From NCBI GenBank assembly GCA_040221095.1, contig JAVJVP010000018.1, positions 377,038-441,037 on the forward strand: DNA of 64,000 nucleotides, read 5' to 3'. Source of the stretch: UBA1479 sp040221095. Lineage in GTDB: Bacteria; Pseudomonadota; Alphaproteobacteria; Rhodospirillales; Casp-alpha2. Both the position numbers and the translations under genes were made by a program. The notes under the pieces were generated by a model. That model saw nothing but the letters and a program-made list of their open reading frames with translations. It searched no databases and was not told where the DNA came from. Positions 41,771 to 50,643 of this stretch are shown in pieces (the stretch's first letter is position 1; each line of letters starts with the position of its first letter).

Positions 41771-42400
41771 ATGCTGCTTCTGGTGGGGCTCGGCAACCCG
41801 GGTCCATCCTACCGCGACAACCGGCACAACGTCGGTTTCATGGCCGTGGATGCAATCCACGGCCGCTGGCGGCTGGGCCCCTACCGAAGCAAGTTCCACG
41901 GCGATCTTGCCGAAGGCATGATCGACGGTGAAAAGGTGCTCGTCCTCAAGCCGCAGACCTATATGAACGAGTCGGGCCGCGCCGTTCAGGCGGTCATGAC
42001 CTTCTACAAGCTGAAACCCGCCGACCTGATCGTGTTCCATGACGAACTTGATCTGGCGGCGGGCAAGCTGCGGGTCAAGACCGGCGGCGGCCATGCGGGG
42101 CACAACGGCCTGCGCAACATCCAGGCCCATATCGGTCCCGATTTCCGCCGCGTGCGCATCGGGGTCGGCCATCCCGGCGACAAGGACAAGGTCGTCGGCC
42201 ATGTCCTGAAGGACTTCTCGAAAGAGGATCAGGCGTGGCGGGACACGCTGTTGGACGCCGTCGCCGACAATGCCGGCCTGCTGATGTCCGGCGACGACGG
42301 CGGATACCAGAACCGGGTTGCGCTGGCGCTCAAGCCGCCGCGCCCGAAGGCACCCCGGCCGCAGGACGGCGCCGGCGAAGACAAGGAAAAGAAGGACTAA
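41771..42400 (+). CDS. pth: Peptidyl-tRNA hydrolase
   Basis: Pth releases peptides from peptidyl-tRNAs that drop off the ribosome. The 209-residue protein begins LLLVGLGNPGPSYRDNRHNVGF with the catalytic His in the RHNVGF segment, then PQTYMNESG and the HDELDLAAGKLR region, and GGGHAGHNGLRNI. A basic tail of about 20 residues follows. Upstream GGGGAGGG gives a good ribosome site. YchF begins one base after its stop. Confidence 0.95.
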   Translation: MLLLVGLGNPGPSYRDNRHNVGFMAVDAIHGRWRLGPYRSKFHGDLAEGMIDGEKVLVLKPQTYMNESGRAVQAVMTFYKLKPADLIVFHDELDLAAGKLRVKTGGGHAGHNGLRNIQAHIGPDFRRVRIGVGHPGDKDKVVGHVLKDFSKEDQAWRDTLLDAVADNAGLLMSGDDGGYQNRVALALKPPRPKAPRPQDGAGEDKEKKD

Positions 42401-42401
42401 G

Positions 42402-43502
42402 ATGGGCTTCAACTGCGGCATCGTCGGCCTGCCCAACGTCGGCAAGTCGACCCTTTTCAACGCCCTGACGGCGACGGCCAAGGCCGAGGCCGCCAATTTC
42501 CCGTTCTGCACCATCGAGCCCAACACGGGCCGGGTCGCCGTGCCCGATGCGCGCCTGGACAAGATCGCCGCCATCGGCAAGTCGGCCCAGATCGTGCCGA
42601 CGCAGCTTGAATTCGTCGACATCGCGGGCCTGGTCCGGGGGGCTTCCAAGGGCGAAGGCCTGGGCAACCAGTTCCTCGCCAACATCCGCGAGGTCGAGGC
42701 CATCTGCCATGTCCTGCGCTGTTTCGAGGACGGCAACGTGGTGCATGTGGAATCGACCGTCGATCCCGTGCGCGATGCCGAGACCGTGGAAACGGAACTG
42801 ATGCTGGCCGACCTGGAAAGCCTGGAAAAACGGGTCGATGCCCTGACCAAGAAGGCGCGCGGCCAGGACAAGGAAGCGGCCAAGCAGCTTGAGATCGTCA
42901 ACCGCTGCCTCGACCTGCTGCGTGACGGCCAGCCGGCGCGCAAGATCCAGTTGAAGGACGGCGAGGGCAAGGCCTTCCGCATGCTGCAGCTGTTGACCGC
43001 CAAGCCGGTGCTCTACGTCTGCAACGTCGACGAAGGCTCGGCCGCCACGGGCAACGCCCTGTCGGACCGTGTCGCCGAAATGGCGGCGGCCCAGGGCGCG
43101 GGCAGCGTCGTGATCTCCGCCGCCATCGAGGCCGAGGTCGCCATGCTCGACGATGCGGCGGAAAAGAACGAATTCCTGGAAAGCCTGGGCCTGGAGGAAA
43201 CGGGCCTGGCCCGCGTGATCCGCGCCGGCTACGAGCTTTTGGGGCTGGTGACCTATTTCACTGTCGGCCCGAAAGAGGCCCGCGCCTGGACCATCCACAA
43301 GGGCACCAAGGCACCGCAGGCGGCGGCGGTGATCCACAAGGATTTCGAGCGCGGCTTCATCGCCGCCGAAACCATCGCCTATGACGACTTCGTGGCCCTG
43401 GGCGGCGAACAGGCGGCCAAGGACGCCGGCAAGATGCGCCAGGAAGGCCGCGAGTACGTGGTCAAGGACGGCGATATCATGCTGTTCCGGTTCAACGTGT
43501 AG
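42402..43502 (+). CDS. ychF: Redox-regulated ATPase YchF
   Basis: YchF is an Obg-like P-loop ATPase that binds ribosomes and participates in stress responses. The 366-residue protein has GLPNVGKSTLFNALT, the G3-like DIAGLVRGASKGEGLGNQFL, NVDE in place of NKxD (giving ATP preference), and the C-terminal TGS domain ending GDIMLFRFNV. The ATG at 42402 is just past the pth stop. The converging protease gene begins its stop codon 13 bases away. Confidence 0.95.
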   Translation: MGFNCGIVGLPNVGKSTLFNALTATAKAEAANFPFCTIEPNTGRVAVPDARLDKIAAIGKSAQIVPTQLEFVDIAGLVRGASKGEGLGNQFLANIREVEAICHVLRCFEDGNVVHVESTVDPVRDAETVETELMLADLESLEKRVDALTKKARGQDKEAAKQLEIVNRCLDLLRDGQPARKIQLKDGEGKAFRMLQLLTAKPVLYVCNVDEGSAATGNALSDRVAEMAAAQGAGSVVISAAIEAEVAMLDDAAEKNEFLESLGLEETGLARVIRAGYELLGLVTYFTVGPKEARAWTIHKGTKAPQAAAVIHKDFERGFIAAETIAYDDFVALGGEQAAKDAGKMRQEGREYVVKDGDIMLFRFNV

Positions 43503-43514
43503 GACACGCAGACT

Positions 43515-44849
43515 TCAGGATGCCGGCTCCGCCCGCGACTTCAGGCGCAGGTTCAACTTCTCCAGCGCATCCATGATCGGGATGAAGAAATTAAGGCCCA
43601 CGGACATCTTGTCCGGGGTTCCGATCCCGGCATAGCTGACGCCCACGGCGTTGCCGTGCCGATCCAACAGGACCCCTCCCGAATTGCCCCCGTGAATATC
43701 GACGTCGGCTTGGATGTCTTCCAGGCCCTGGTTGTTGCTTGCGAACTTGCTGACAATTCCCTTTGAGACCGTTCCGGCAAGGGATTTGTCCAGCGGCGAA
43801 CCGATGGCATAGACCTCTTCCGTCACCTTGACCGGTGTTTCGCGGATCGGGATCGGGAGGTGGCCGCTGGCTTCGACCTGAATGATGGCGACGTCGCGCT
43901 TGGGGTGGCGGCGGATGACTTCACCCAGGACCTTGCGGCCGGTGATCAGACGCAGACGGACGAGGTCGCGGTTTTCCACAACGTGAAAATTGGTGATCAC
44001 CAGGGTCGGTGAAATGAAGAACCCGGACCCATGGCCAAGGCCGCCTTCAACGGTGACCACGCTGCGTCGGATGTTGTCGATGTAGGTCGAGATCGCTTTG
44101 GTTCTGAGCGGAATCCTGTCGAGAGTGAGTTCCGCCGCGTCCACCTTTCGGATGTCGGCGAAACTGGGTTCCGAGCCGGACAGCAGATCGACGAACCCCT
44201 GGTCCGCCGCAAGGTTGCGGATGGCACCGGCAAAGGCTTCGTGGATGATGACCATTTCGCCGTCGGTCGTGCCGGTTTCCAATTTGGCGGCACCGTCCGT
44301 GGTCGTCTCATAGACGACCTTGCGGTCGACCGTTGAAAACACCTGCCAACGCACGGTCACCGCACCCTTTCCCGTGATGGTGTCATAGGGAAATCCGGTC
44401 CAGATGTTGTATTCCCGGCAGGCATTCAGGGCGATCTTCTCGATCTGGCCGCCGATCAGATAGCTTGCCTGCCGGCGGTTGTCGGACTGTGAGGCGAACA
44501 TCTTGTCCGGGTCCCCCACCACATTGAAATTCAGGCTCTTCATTTCATTGAAGAACAGGTCCGCGAACTCCGCGTCGCGGGCGAGGACACGGCCCGAGTT
44601 CCAATGAATGTTCCCCTGGCGGCCATAACAGCCGGACAGGCCCATGGCATATGGTTCGTACAGACCGATCACCGTGCCCCGTTTCACCTTCACGCCGACG
44701 CGGTCGAACTGGACCGTCGCAAGGGCCGAGGGGTCGCTGATTTCGACGGCGGCTTTCTCTTCGACCTGGGGAACGGGGACGTCTTGAATGGTGCGGCAGG
44801 CGGCGAGACCGGCCAGCAGAACCGTCCCCACGAAAATCGATTTCAGCAT
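43515..44849 (-). CDS. Lipoprotein trypsin-like serine protease (S1C/DegP-type)
   Basis: A 444-residue membrane-anchored protein. The ATG at 44849 is preceded by a strong GAGGAGG, gives a signal ending LLAGLAAC with lipobox Cys18, and is preferred to an upstream ATG at 44873. The N-terminal half (about 30-240) is not a recognised domain. The protease half (about 255-440) holds the triad His in TNFHVV, Asp in KRDVAI and Ser in GGNSGG. There is no PDZ domain after it, unlike DegP. A regulatory or envelope-stress role is plausible. It converges with ychF. Confidence 0.85.
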   Translation of the reverse strand: MLKSIFVGTVLLAGLAACRTIQDVPVPQVEEKAAVEISDPSALATVQFDRVGVKVKRGTVIGLYEPYAMGLSGCYGRQGNIHWNSGRVLARDAEFADLFFNEMKSLNFNVVGDPDKMFASQSDNRRQASYLIGGQIEKIALNACREYNIWTGFPYDTITGKGAVTVRWQVFSTVDRKVVYETTTDGAAKLETGTTDGEMVIIHEAFAGAIRNLAADQGFVDLLSGSEPSFADIRKVDAAELTLDRIPLRTKAISTYIDNIRRSVVTVEGGLGHGSGFFISPTLVITNFHVVENRDLVRLRLITGRKVLGEVIRRHPKRDVAIIQVEASGHLPIPIRETPVKVTEEVYAIGSPLDKSLAGTVSKGIVSKFASNNQGLEDIQADVDIHGGNSGGVLLDRHGNAVGVSYAGIGTPDKMSVGLNFFIPIMDALEKLNLRLKSRAEPAS

Positions 44850-45057
44850 GCTTTTCCTCCTCGACAGGTTCATGCTATGTTCCTTTAGGGAAGAATTATA
44901 AAAAAGTGAATGATCGTCAATAAATACTTTTCATGCGTGTGTTGCATAACGCCGCCCGACCATGGAATTCCCAGGGCGGCCTTTGATCTTCTGCCCGGGC
45001 ATGACATGCGCTAGGTTACCCTCCAAACCTGCAAGACCATTCCCCGGGAGGAACATC

Positions 45058-45732
45058 ATGGGACAAGACATCACGCTGACCGCCAGCGACGGCTTCCAAT
45101 TGCACGGCTACCGCGCCGATCCGGAAGGCACGCCCCGTGGCGGCATCGTCGTCATCATGGAAATCTTCGGCGTCAACGAACACATCCGTGATCTTTGCGA
45201 CCGCTTCGCCGAGGTCGGCTATCTGGCCGTCGCCCCCGCCCTCTACGACCGGTTCGAAAAGGGCTTCGAGGTCGGCTACACCCCCGACGACATCGCCAAG
45301 GGCCGGGTCATGAAGGACAACGGCAACGCCAACTTCGACAACGTGATCCTGGATGTCGAGGCCGCCCGCAAGGTCGCGGCCGAGGCCGGCAAGGTCGGCA
45401 TCACCGGGTTCTGCTGGGGCGGCGTCGTCACCTGGGCGTCGGCATGCCGCCTCGATTTCCAGGCCGCCAGCGCCTATTACGGCGGCGGCATCCTGCCCTA
45501 TGTGGGCGAGCAGCCCAATTGCCCGACCATCCTGCACTTCGGCAAGCTGGACCAGGGTATTCCGCTGACCGACGTGGATCAGATCGCCAAGGCCCATCCC
45601 GAATGCCCGGTTTATCTGTATGACGCCGACCACGGCTTCCATTGCGACATGCGGGGGTCGTTTAAGGCCCACGCCGCCCAGGTCGCCGGCATCCGCACCT
45701 TCCGCCTGTTCGACGAACATCTGGCGGGGTAG
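45058..45732 (+). CDS. Dienelactone hydrolase family protein
   Basis: A 224-residue alpha/beta hydrolase with the nucleophile Cys in GFCWGG (GxCxGG, typical of dienelactone hydrolases), an Asp in the LDQGIP region and His in HGFHCDMRG. Family members hydrolyse 4-carboxymethylenebutenolide in the modified ortho pathway, but many act on other esters, and no aromatic pathway gene is adjacent. GGGAGGAAC precedes the ATG at 45058. MtnP begins only six bases after the stop, so it may belong to that unit. Confidence 0.86.
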   Translation: MGQDITLTASDGFQLHGYRADPEGTPRGGIVVIMEIFGVNEHIRDLCDRFAEVGYLAVAPALYDRFEKGFEVGYTPDDIAKGRVMKDNGNANFDNVILDVEAARKVAAEAGKVGITGFCWGGVVTWASACRLDFQAASAYYGGGILPYVGEQPNCPTILHFGKLDQGIPLTDVDQIAKAHPECPVYLYDADHGFHCDMRGSFKAHAAQVAGIRTFRLFDEHLAG

Positions 45733-45738
45733 GGGGAG

Positions 45739-46620
45739 ATGACGGCACCCGGCACGCCGCCGGTGATCGGCATCATCGGCGGCAGCGGCATCTACGACAT
45801 CGACGGGTTGGAAAACACCCGCTGGGAAGCCGTCGCCTCGCCCTTCGGCGCGCCGTCGGACGAGCTTCTGTTCGGCGATCTGGCGGGCCAGCGGATGGTG
45901 TTCCTGCCCCGTCACGGGCGCGGCCACCGCATCCCGCCCAGCGAGGTCAACTACCGCGCCAATATCGACGCCTTGAAGCGCGCGGGGGTGACGGAAATTC
46001 TCTCCGTCTCCGCCTGCGGCTCGCTCAAGGAAGGTCTGCCGCCCGGCACCTTCGTGATCGCCGATCAGTTCATCGACCGCACCTTCGCGCGGGAGAAATC
46101 ATTCTTCGGCACGGGCTTGGTCGCCCATGTCGCGCTCGGCCATCCCGTGTGCGGACGGCTCGGCGACGCGGTCGAGGCGGCGTGCCGGGAAGTCGGCATC
46201 CAGGCCCAGCGCGGCGGCACCTACCTGGCCATGGAAGGGCCGCAGTTCTCGACCCTGGCGGAAAGCAACCTCTATCGTAGTTGGGGTTGTGACGTGATCG
46301 GAATGACCAACATGCCCGAGGCCAAATTGGCCCGCGAGGCGGAAATCTGTTACGCCACCGTGGCCATGGTCACGGACTTCGACTGCTGGCATCCGGACCA
46401 CGACCATGTCACGGTCGAGGCCATCATCAAGGTGCTGCTGGACAACGCGGAAAAGGGCCGCACCCTGGTCAAACAGGTTGCGCCCAAGCTTTCGGGCCGG
46501 GCGGAAACCTGCGCCCACGGCTGCCACACGGCCCTGGAACATGCGCTGATCACCGCACCCGACGCCCGCGACCCGGACATGATCCAGAAACTGTCGGCCG
46601 TCGCCGGCCGGGTGCTTTAG
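45739..46620 (+). CDS. mtnP: S-methyl-5'-thioadenosine phosphorylase
   Basis: MtnP splits 5'-methylthioadenosine, a by-product of polyamine and other SAM-dependent synthesis, to adenine and 5-methylthioribose 1-phosphate. The 293-residue protein has IIGGSGIYDIDGLE, LPRHGRGH, the AMEGPQFST segment and IGMTNMPEAKLAREAEICYA with TDFDCWH, typical of methylthioadenosine-specific members. A GGGGGAGATG start context is present. The 47-base structured repeat begins with the base after its stop. The partner enzyme gene mtnA lies 730 bases downstream. Confidence 0.93.
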   Translation: MTAPGTPPVIGIIGGSGIYDIDGLENTRWEAVASPFGAPSDELLFGDLAGQRMVFLPRHGRGHRIPPSEVNYRANIDALKRAGVTEILSVSACGSLKEGLPPGTFVIADQFIDRTFAREKSFFGTGLVAHVALGHPVCGRLGDAVEAACREVGIQAQRGGTYLAMEGPQFSTLAESNLYRSWGCDVIGMTNMPEAKLAREAEICYATVAMVTDFDCWHPDHDHVTVEAIIKVLLDNAEKGRTLVKQVAPKLSGRAETCAHGCHTALEHALITAPDARDPDMIQKLSAVAGRVL

Positions 46621-46667
46621 CGCAAATCCCGAGCGGGCCGGGTTCAGGCCCGCGACGGCGATTTGCG
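46621..46667 (+). repeat. 47-bp imperfect palindromic repeat, copy 1
   Basis: CGCAAATC (46621-46628) pairs with GATTTGCG (46660-46667), and GCGGGCC with GGCCCGC inside, separated by a short internal loop. It matches the copy at 50644 in 40 of 47 bases; five of the seven changes are in the loop, and one turns a C-G pair into a T-G wobble, so the structure is kept. It starts directly after the mtnP stop codon. Confidence 0.8.
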
Positions 46668-46725
46668 GATAACCAGTAACCGGGGCCATCATCGGCTCCG
46701 AAGACGACCGAGGAGGAGACCCCCC

Positions 46726-47340
46726 ATGCCCAAGGCCTATTGGATGAGCCTGCGGATTCAGATCCACGACGCCGACAAGATGAAGGCCTATGCGGAAAAG
46801 GCCGGGCCGGCCATCGCCGCCGGGGGCGGCAAGTTCCTGGCCCGGGGCGGCAAGGTCAAGTCCCTGGAAGGCTATGATCAGGGCCGCGTGGTCATCATCG
46901 AATTCCCCGATTTCGACACGGCGCTGAAGACCTATCATTCCCCGGCTTATGAGGACGCCCATTCCCACATCCTGAACGGCGCCGTGGAACGCGACACCTT
47001 CATCGTCGAAGGCATCGAGGACCCGGCTCCCCGCGGCGAGACCGCCGGGCCCGTGGCCTATTGGATCGGCGCGCATATGACCGTCCACGACGCCGACAAG
47101 ATGGCCGCCTACGTCGCCAAGGCGACGCCGGCCATCCAGGCCGTGGGGGCGCGCGGCCTGGTGCGGGGCGGGCGGGTCCAGACCATGGAAGGCTTCCCCC
47201 AGACGCGGATCGCCCTGATCGAGCACCTGAACTGGGACGTCGCCGCCGCCTATTACGACTCGCCGCTCTACGCCGAGGCCCGCAAGGCGCTTGACGGCGG
47301 CTGCACGCGGGACCTCTGCATCACCGAAGCGCTCGCCTGA
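46726..47340 (+). CDS. Tandem DUF1330 domain protein
   Basis: A 204-residue protein made of two DUF1330 (dimeric alpha-beta barrel) units, about 3-97 and 108-204. Both start with an aromatic-x-hydrophobic strand (AYWMSLRIQIHDADKMKAY; AYWIGAHMTVHDADKMAAY). Both contain a GG-(R/K)-V-(K/Q) stretch and a Y-x-S-P-x-Y segment. The duplication is unusual; single-domain proteins are about 95 residues. DUF1330 has no fixed biochemical role. It lies between mtnP and mtnA with an ATGCCC start after GGAGGAGACC, so it is probably co-expressed with methylthioadenosine salvage genes. Confidence 0.85.
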   Translation: MPKAYWMSLRIQIHDADKMKAYAEKAGPAIAAGGGKFLARGGKVKSLEGYDQGRVVIIEFPDFDTALKTYHSPAYEDAHSHILNGAVERDTFIVEGIEDPAPRGETAGPVAYWIGAHMTVHDADKMAAYVAKATPAIQAVGARGLVRGGRVQTMEGFPQTRIALIEHLNWDVAAAYYDSPLYAEARKALDGGCTRDLCITEALA

Positions 47341-47350
47341 CGGCCGGCCC

Positions 47351-48445
47351 ATGAACGTCGACGGCACCCCCTACCGCACGATCTGGCCCGCCGATGACGG
47401 CTGGGCGGTGATGATCATCGACCAGACGCGTCTGCCCTTCGCCTTCGAAACCCGGCGTCTGGAAACGGTTGCCGACGCCGCCACGGCCATCGCCGACATG
47501 TGGGTGCGGGGGGCTCCCCTGATCGGCGCCACGGCGGCCTACGGCATGGCGCTGGCCATGCACGGGGATCCGTCGGATGCGGGGCTCGCCACGGCCTACG
47601 ACGCCCTGCTGGCGACCCGGCCGACGGCGGTCAACCTGCGCTGGGCGCTCGACGAGATGCGGGGCCTGCTGGCGCCGCTGTCGGCCAACCAGCGGGCCGA
47701 GGCGGCCTACAAGCGCGCGGCCGAGATCGCGGACGAGGACGTCGCCATCTGTTCCGCCATCGGCGATCACGGCAGGCCGCTGATTGAGGCGGCCTGGGAA
47801 AAGGGCGGCAAGAGCAGGCCCGTCAACGTGCTGACCCATTGCAACGCGGGCTGGCTCGCCACCGTCGACTGGGGCACGGCGCTCGCCCCCATCTACAAGG
47901 CCCATGACGCGGGTGTCGCGGTCCATGTCTGGGTCGACGAGACCCGGCCGCGCAACCAGGGGGCCAGCCTGACCGCCTGGGAGCTGGGCCAGCACGGGGT
48001 GCCCCATACGGTGATCGCCGACAACGTGGGCGGCCATCTGATGCAGCACGGCGATGTCGATCTCTGCATCACCGGCACGGACCGCACCACGGCGTCCGGC
48101 GACGTGTGCAACAAGATCGGCACCTACCTGAAGGCGCTGGCGGCCCACGACAACGGCGTGCCGTTCTATGTCGCCTTGCCGGGCCCGACCATCGACTGGA
48201 CGCTGCATGACGGCGTCAAGGACATCCCCATCGAACAGCGTTCCCCCGACGAGGTCACCCGCATGACCGGGCGCACCGACGGCGGCGAGATCACGACGGT
48301 GACCATCACCCCCGATGGCTCCCCCGCCGCCAATTACGCCTTCGACGTGACCCCCCGGCGCCTCGTCACCGGCCTGATCACGGAACGGGGCGTCGCCCCG
48401 GCCACGCCCGAGGGGTTGCGGGGCCTTTATCCGGAAAAGGCATGA
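47351..48445 (+). CDS. mtnA: S-methyl-5-thioribose-1-phosphate isomerase
   Basis: MtnA isomerises 5-methylthioribose 1-phosphate to the ribulose form. The 364-residue eIF2B-type protein has the RGAPLIGATAAYG segment, LTHCNAGWLAT containing the catalytic Cys, and VWVDETRPRNQGASLTAWEL. It also has the DRTTASGDVCNKIGTY segment with the catalytic Asp and the closing FDVTPRRLVTGLITE. It follows the DUF1330 gene by ten bases. No mtnB, mtnC, mtnD or mtnK gene is in the window, so the further route is not clear. Confidence 0.94.
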   Translation: MNVDGTPYRTIWPADDGWAVMIIDQTRLPFAFETRRLETVADAATAIADMWVRGAPLIGATAAYGMALAMHGDPSDAGLATAYDALLATRPTAVNLRWALDEMRGLLAPLSANQRAEAAYKRAAEIADEDVAICSAIGDHGRPLIEAAWEKGGKSRPVNVLTHCNAGWLATVDWGTALAPIYKAHDAGVAVHVWVDETRPRNQGASLTAWELGQHGVPHTVIADNVGGHLMQHGDVDLCITGTDRTTASGDVCNKIGTYLKALAAHDNGVPFYVALPGPTIDWTLHDGVKDIPIEQRSPDEVTRMTGRTDGGEITTVTITPDGSPAANYAFDVTPRRLVTGLITERGVAPATPEGLRGLYPEKA

Positions 48446-48449
48446 TCCG

Positions 48450-48989
48450 GTGCCGGTTCGGGTCATTGCGGCAGCCCTAGTCATCCTGTCCCTGACGGTT
48501 CAGGCCGGGTATGCGGACCTTGCCGGCGATGCCTACCGCCTGATGCGCTATTGGTATGGAACGATCTGGTCTCAGGATTTCCAGGAAGGCACCGATCTTG
48601 CCGCCGATCTTACCTGCGACGGCGTGGCGGACCGGGTGTTCGCCTGGCGCGACGGGGTCAATCCGGAAGGGGAATATTTCCATGTCGCCCTGGTGTCCAA
48701 GCCCGGCGGTGGGGCCGGATGGGAACGCCTGCCCGATGTGGCGTCCGGGCTGCTGCCGCTTCGCCTCGACGTCGGCACGGGGGTGCAGTTCGCCCTTTGC
48801 GACAATCGCCGGGAACCCTTCGGCTCCGGTTACAGGACAACCATGGAACCGGTTCCCGAAGGCGCCCGGACCCGGTTCGCCCTGCCGGCCGCCTGCGCCC
48901 GCTGGCTGCGCATCGACGACGGCATGTGCGACGCGCTTTGGGTCGGCTATGATCCCGGCCAGCAAAAATTCATTCTCGACCGCAACTGA
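48450..48989 (+). CDS. Small exported protein of unknown function
   Basis: A 179-residue protein starting with GTG four bases after the mtnA stop. A signal peptide (RVIAAALVILSLTVQAGYA) is evident. The mature part is about 155 residues with four cysteines that may form two disulfides, and segments such as LTCDGVADRVFAWRDG that resemble a calcium- or integrin-like repeat. I do not recognise the family. Position suggests co-expression with mtnA and the GST gene. Confidence 0.7.
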   Translation: MPVRVIAAALVILSLTVQAGYADLAGDAYRLMRYWYGTIWSQDFQEGTDLAADLTCDGVADRVFAWRDGVNPEGEYFHVALVSKPGGGAGWERLPDVASGLLPLRLDVGTGVQFALCDNRREPFGSGYRTTMEPVPEGARTRFALPAACARWLRIDDGMCDALWVGYDPGQQKFILDRN

Positions 48990-49007
48990 CCGCATCAAGG
49001 AAACATC

Positions 49008-49631
49008 ATGAAGCTCTATTACCGCCCCGGCGCCTGTTCCATGGCCGTCCATGTCCTGCTCGAGGACCTGGGCCTCGACTACGAAGCGATTGCCGTGTCC
49101 GACGAGGTGCTGGCGTCCGAGGACTACAAGAAGACCAATCCGCGCAACCAGGTGCCGTCGCTCGCCACCGACGACGGCCTGCTGACGGAAAGCGTCGCCA
49201 TCATGCTGTATTTGTCCGACAAGTTTGGCGGCAACCTGACTCCGCCGCGCGGCACGTGGGAGCACGGCCAGATGATGATGATGCTGATGTTCATGGCGTC
49301 GCAGGAACACCCAGCCTTCGCCATCAACATGCGCCCTTTTCGCTGGACCGACGACGAAAGCGCCCATGCCGGTATCAAGGCCAAGGCGGAACAGAACTGG
49401 ATCGCCTGCCTGACCCGCACCAACGGCTGGGCCGAAGGCCGCGAATGGCTGGTCGGTGACAAGATGACCCTGGCCGATTCCCTGGCCTGGGTGCACGCCC
49501 GCTGGGGCCTGCGCTGCACGCCCAAGACGCCGGACGGCTTCCCGGCCCTCTGGGCGCTGGCCAACCGGGTCGATGCCCATCCCGCCGCCCAGCGGGTGAT
49601 GGAACAGGAAGGCATCAAGCCGCTGCTGTAG
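49008..49631 (+). CDS. Glutathione S-transferase family protein
   Basis: A 207-residue protein with a thioredoxin-like N-terminal domain (MKLYYRPGACSMAVHVLLED; the Cys/Ser near residue 10-11 is the likely catalytic site, as in beta-class enzymes), RNQVPSLATDDG with the cis-Pro and the TESVAIMLYL glutathione-binding segment. An all-helical C-terminal domain follows. The substrate is unknown. It lies between the exported protein and the DenD-like gene on one strand with short gaps, so it is probably in the same transcript. Confidence 0.88.
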   Translation: MKLYYRPGACSMAVHVLLEDLGLDYEAIAVSDEVLASEDYKKTNPRNQVPSLATDDGLLTESVAIMLYLSDKFGGNLTPPRGTWEHGQMMMMLMFMASQEHPAFAINMRPFRWTDDESAHAGIKAKAEQNWIACLTRTNGWAEGREWLVGDKMTLADSLAWVHARWGLRCTPKTPDGFPALWALANRVDAHPAAQRVMEQEGIKPLL

Positions 49632-49655
49632 GCGCCGGGTGAGGAGAGAGAAACC

Positions 49656-50642
49656 ATGAAAGTCGTCATCACCGGGGGCTGCGGCTTCCTCGGCCAGATG
49701 ATCGCCAAGGCGATCCTCAAGCGGGGGGAATTGCGCGGCCCCGACGGCAAACTGGCCGAGGTCGACGAAATCCAGCTGTTCGACCAGCTCGCACCCGTCA
49801 CGCCCTTTGCCTGGGCCGACAAGCGGGTGACCACGGCGGCGGGCGACATTTCCGACAAGGCCACGGTTTCGGCCCTGGTCGACCGCGACGACGTTTCCGT
49901 GTTCCACCTCGCCTCCGTCGTCTCGGCGGGCGGCGAGAAGGATTTCGACATGGCCATGAGGGTCAACCTCATGGGCGGTTTGAACATCCTGGACGCGGCC
50001 CGGGCGCGGGGATCGGCGCCGCGCCTGGTGTTCTCGTCGTCGCTCGCCGTGTTCGGCGGCCCGGACCTGCCGAAAGAGGTCGACGACTGGACCCGCCACA
50101 CGCCGGAAACCACCTACGGCATGACCAAGGCGTTCGGCGAACTGGCGATCAACGACTATACCCGCAAGGGCTTCATCGACGGCCGGACGGTGCGCCTGCC
50201 GACCATCGTGATCCGCCCGGGCGTGCCGAACGCGGCGGCCTCGGGCTGGGCCTCCGGCATCTTCCGCGAACCCCTGCAGGGCAAGGAGCACGTCCTGCCC
50301 GTGCACGACGGCTTCTACATGATGCTGCTGGGCTACCGCAGCGCGGTCGAGGGCTTCCTCGCCGTGCACGAGGCCGAGGGCGCCGCCATCGGCCCCGACC
50401 GCACCGTCTGCCTGCCCAACAAGGCCTATGCGGTGGCGCAGATGGTCGAGGCCCTGGAGCGCGTGGCGGCGGAAGAACGCCTCAAGCTCGGCCCCATCAC
50501 CCGTGAGCGCGACCCGGCCGTCGAAGCCATCTGCGGCTCCTGGCCCTTGAAGATGGACAGCACCAAGGCCAAGGCTCTCGGCTGTCCCGAGGATGCGGAC
50601 CTGGACAGCGTGATCCGGGGGTTCATCGAGGATTTTCTCTAG
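49656..50642 (+). CDS. NAD-dependent epimerase/dehydratase, D-erythronate dehydrogenase (DenD)-like
   Basis: A 328-residue extended SDR: VITGGCGFLGQMIAK at the N-terminus, the AGDISDKATVSALV region, VFHLASVVSAGGEKDFD, a Ser in FSSSLAVFGG and the catalytic YGMTKAFGE. The segment RLPTIVIRPGVPNAAASG is typical of the DenD family, which oxidises D-erythronate to 2-dehydro-D-erythronate. No other erythronate catabolic gene is adjacent, so the substrate remains to be shown. GAGGAGAGA gives the ribosome site. A structured repeat begins two bases after its stop. Confidence 0.82.
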   Translation: MKVVITGGCGFLGQMIAKAILKRGELRGPDGKLAEVDEIQLFDQLAPVTPFAWADKRVTTAAGDISDKATVSALVDRDDVSVFHLASVVSAGGEKDFDMAMRVNLMGGLNILDAARARGSAPRLVFSSSLAVFGGPDLPKEVDDWTRHTPETTYGMTKAFGELAINDYTRKGFIDGRTVRLPTIVIRPGVPNAAASGWASGIFREPLQGKEHVLPVHDGFYMMLLGYRSAVEGFLAVHEAEGAAIGPDRTVCLPNKAYAVAQMVEALERVAAEERLKLGPITRERDPAVEAICGSWPLKMDSTKAKALGCPEDADLDSVIRGFIEDFL

Positions 50643-50643
50643 C

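Noticed and set aside
40994..43003. Open frame of 669 codons on the minus strand
   Set aside because: It is opposite rplY, pth and ychF and consists of low-complexity antisense translation.
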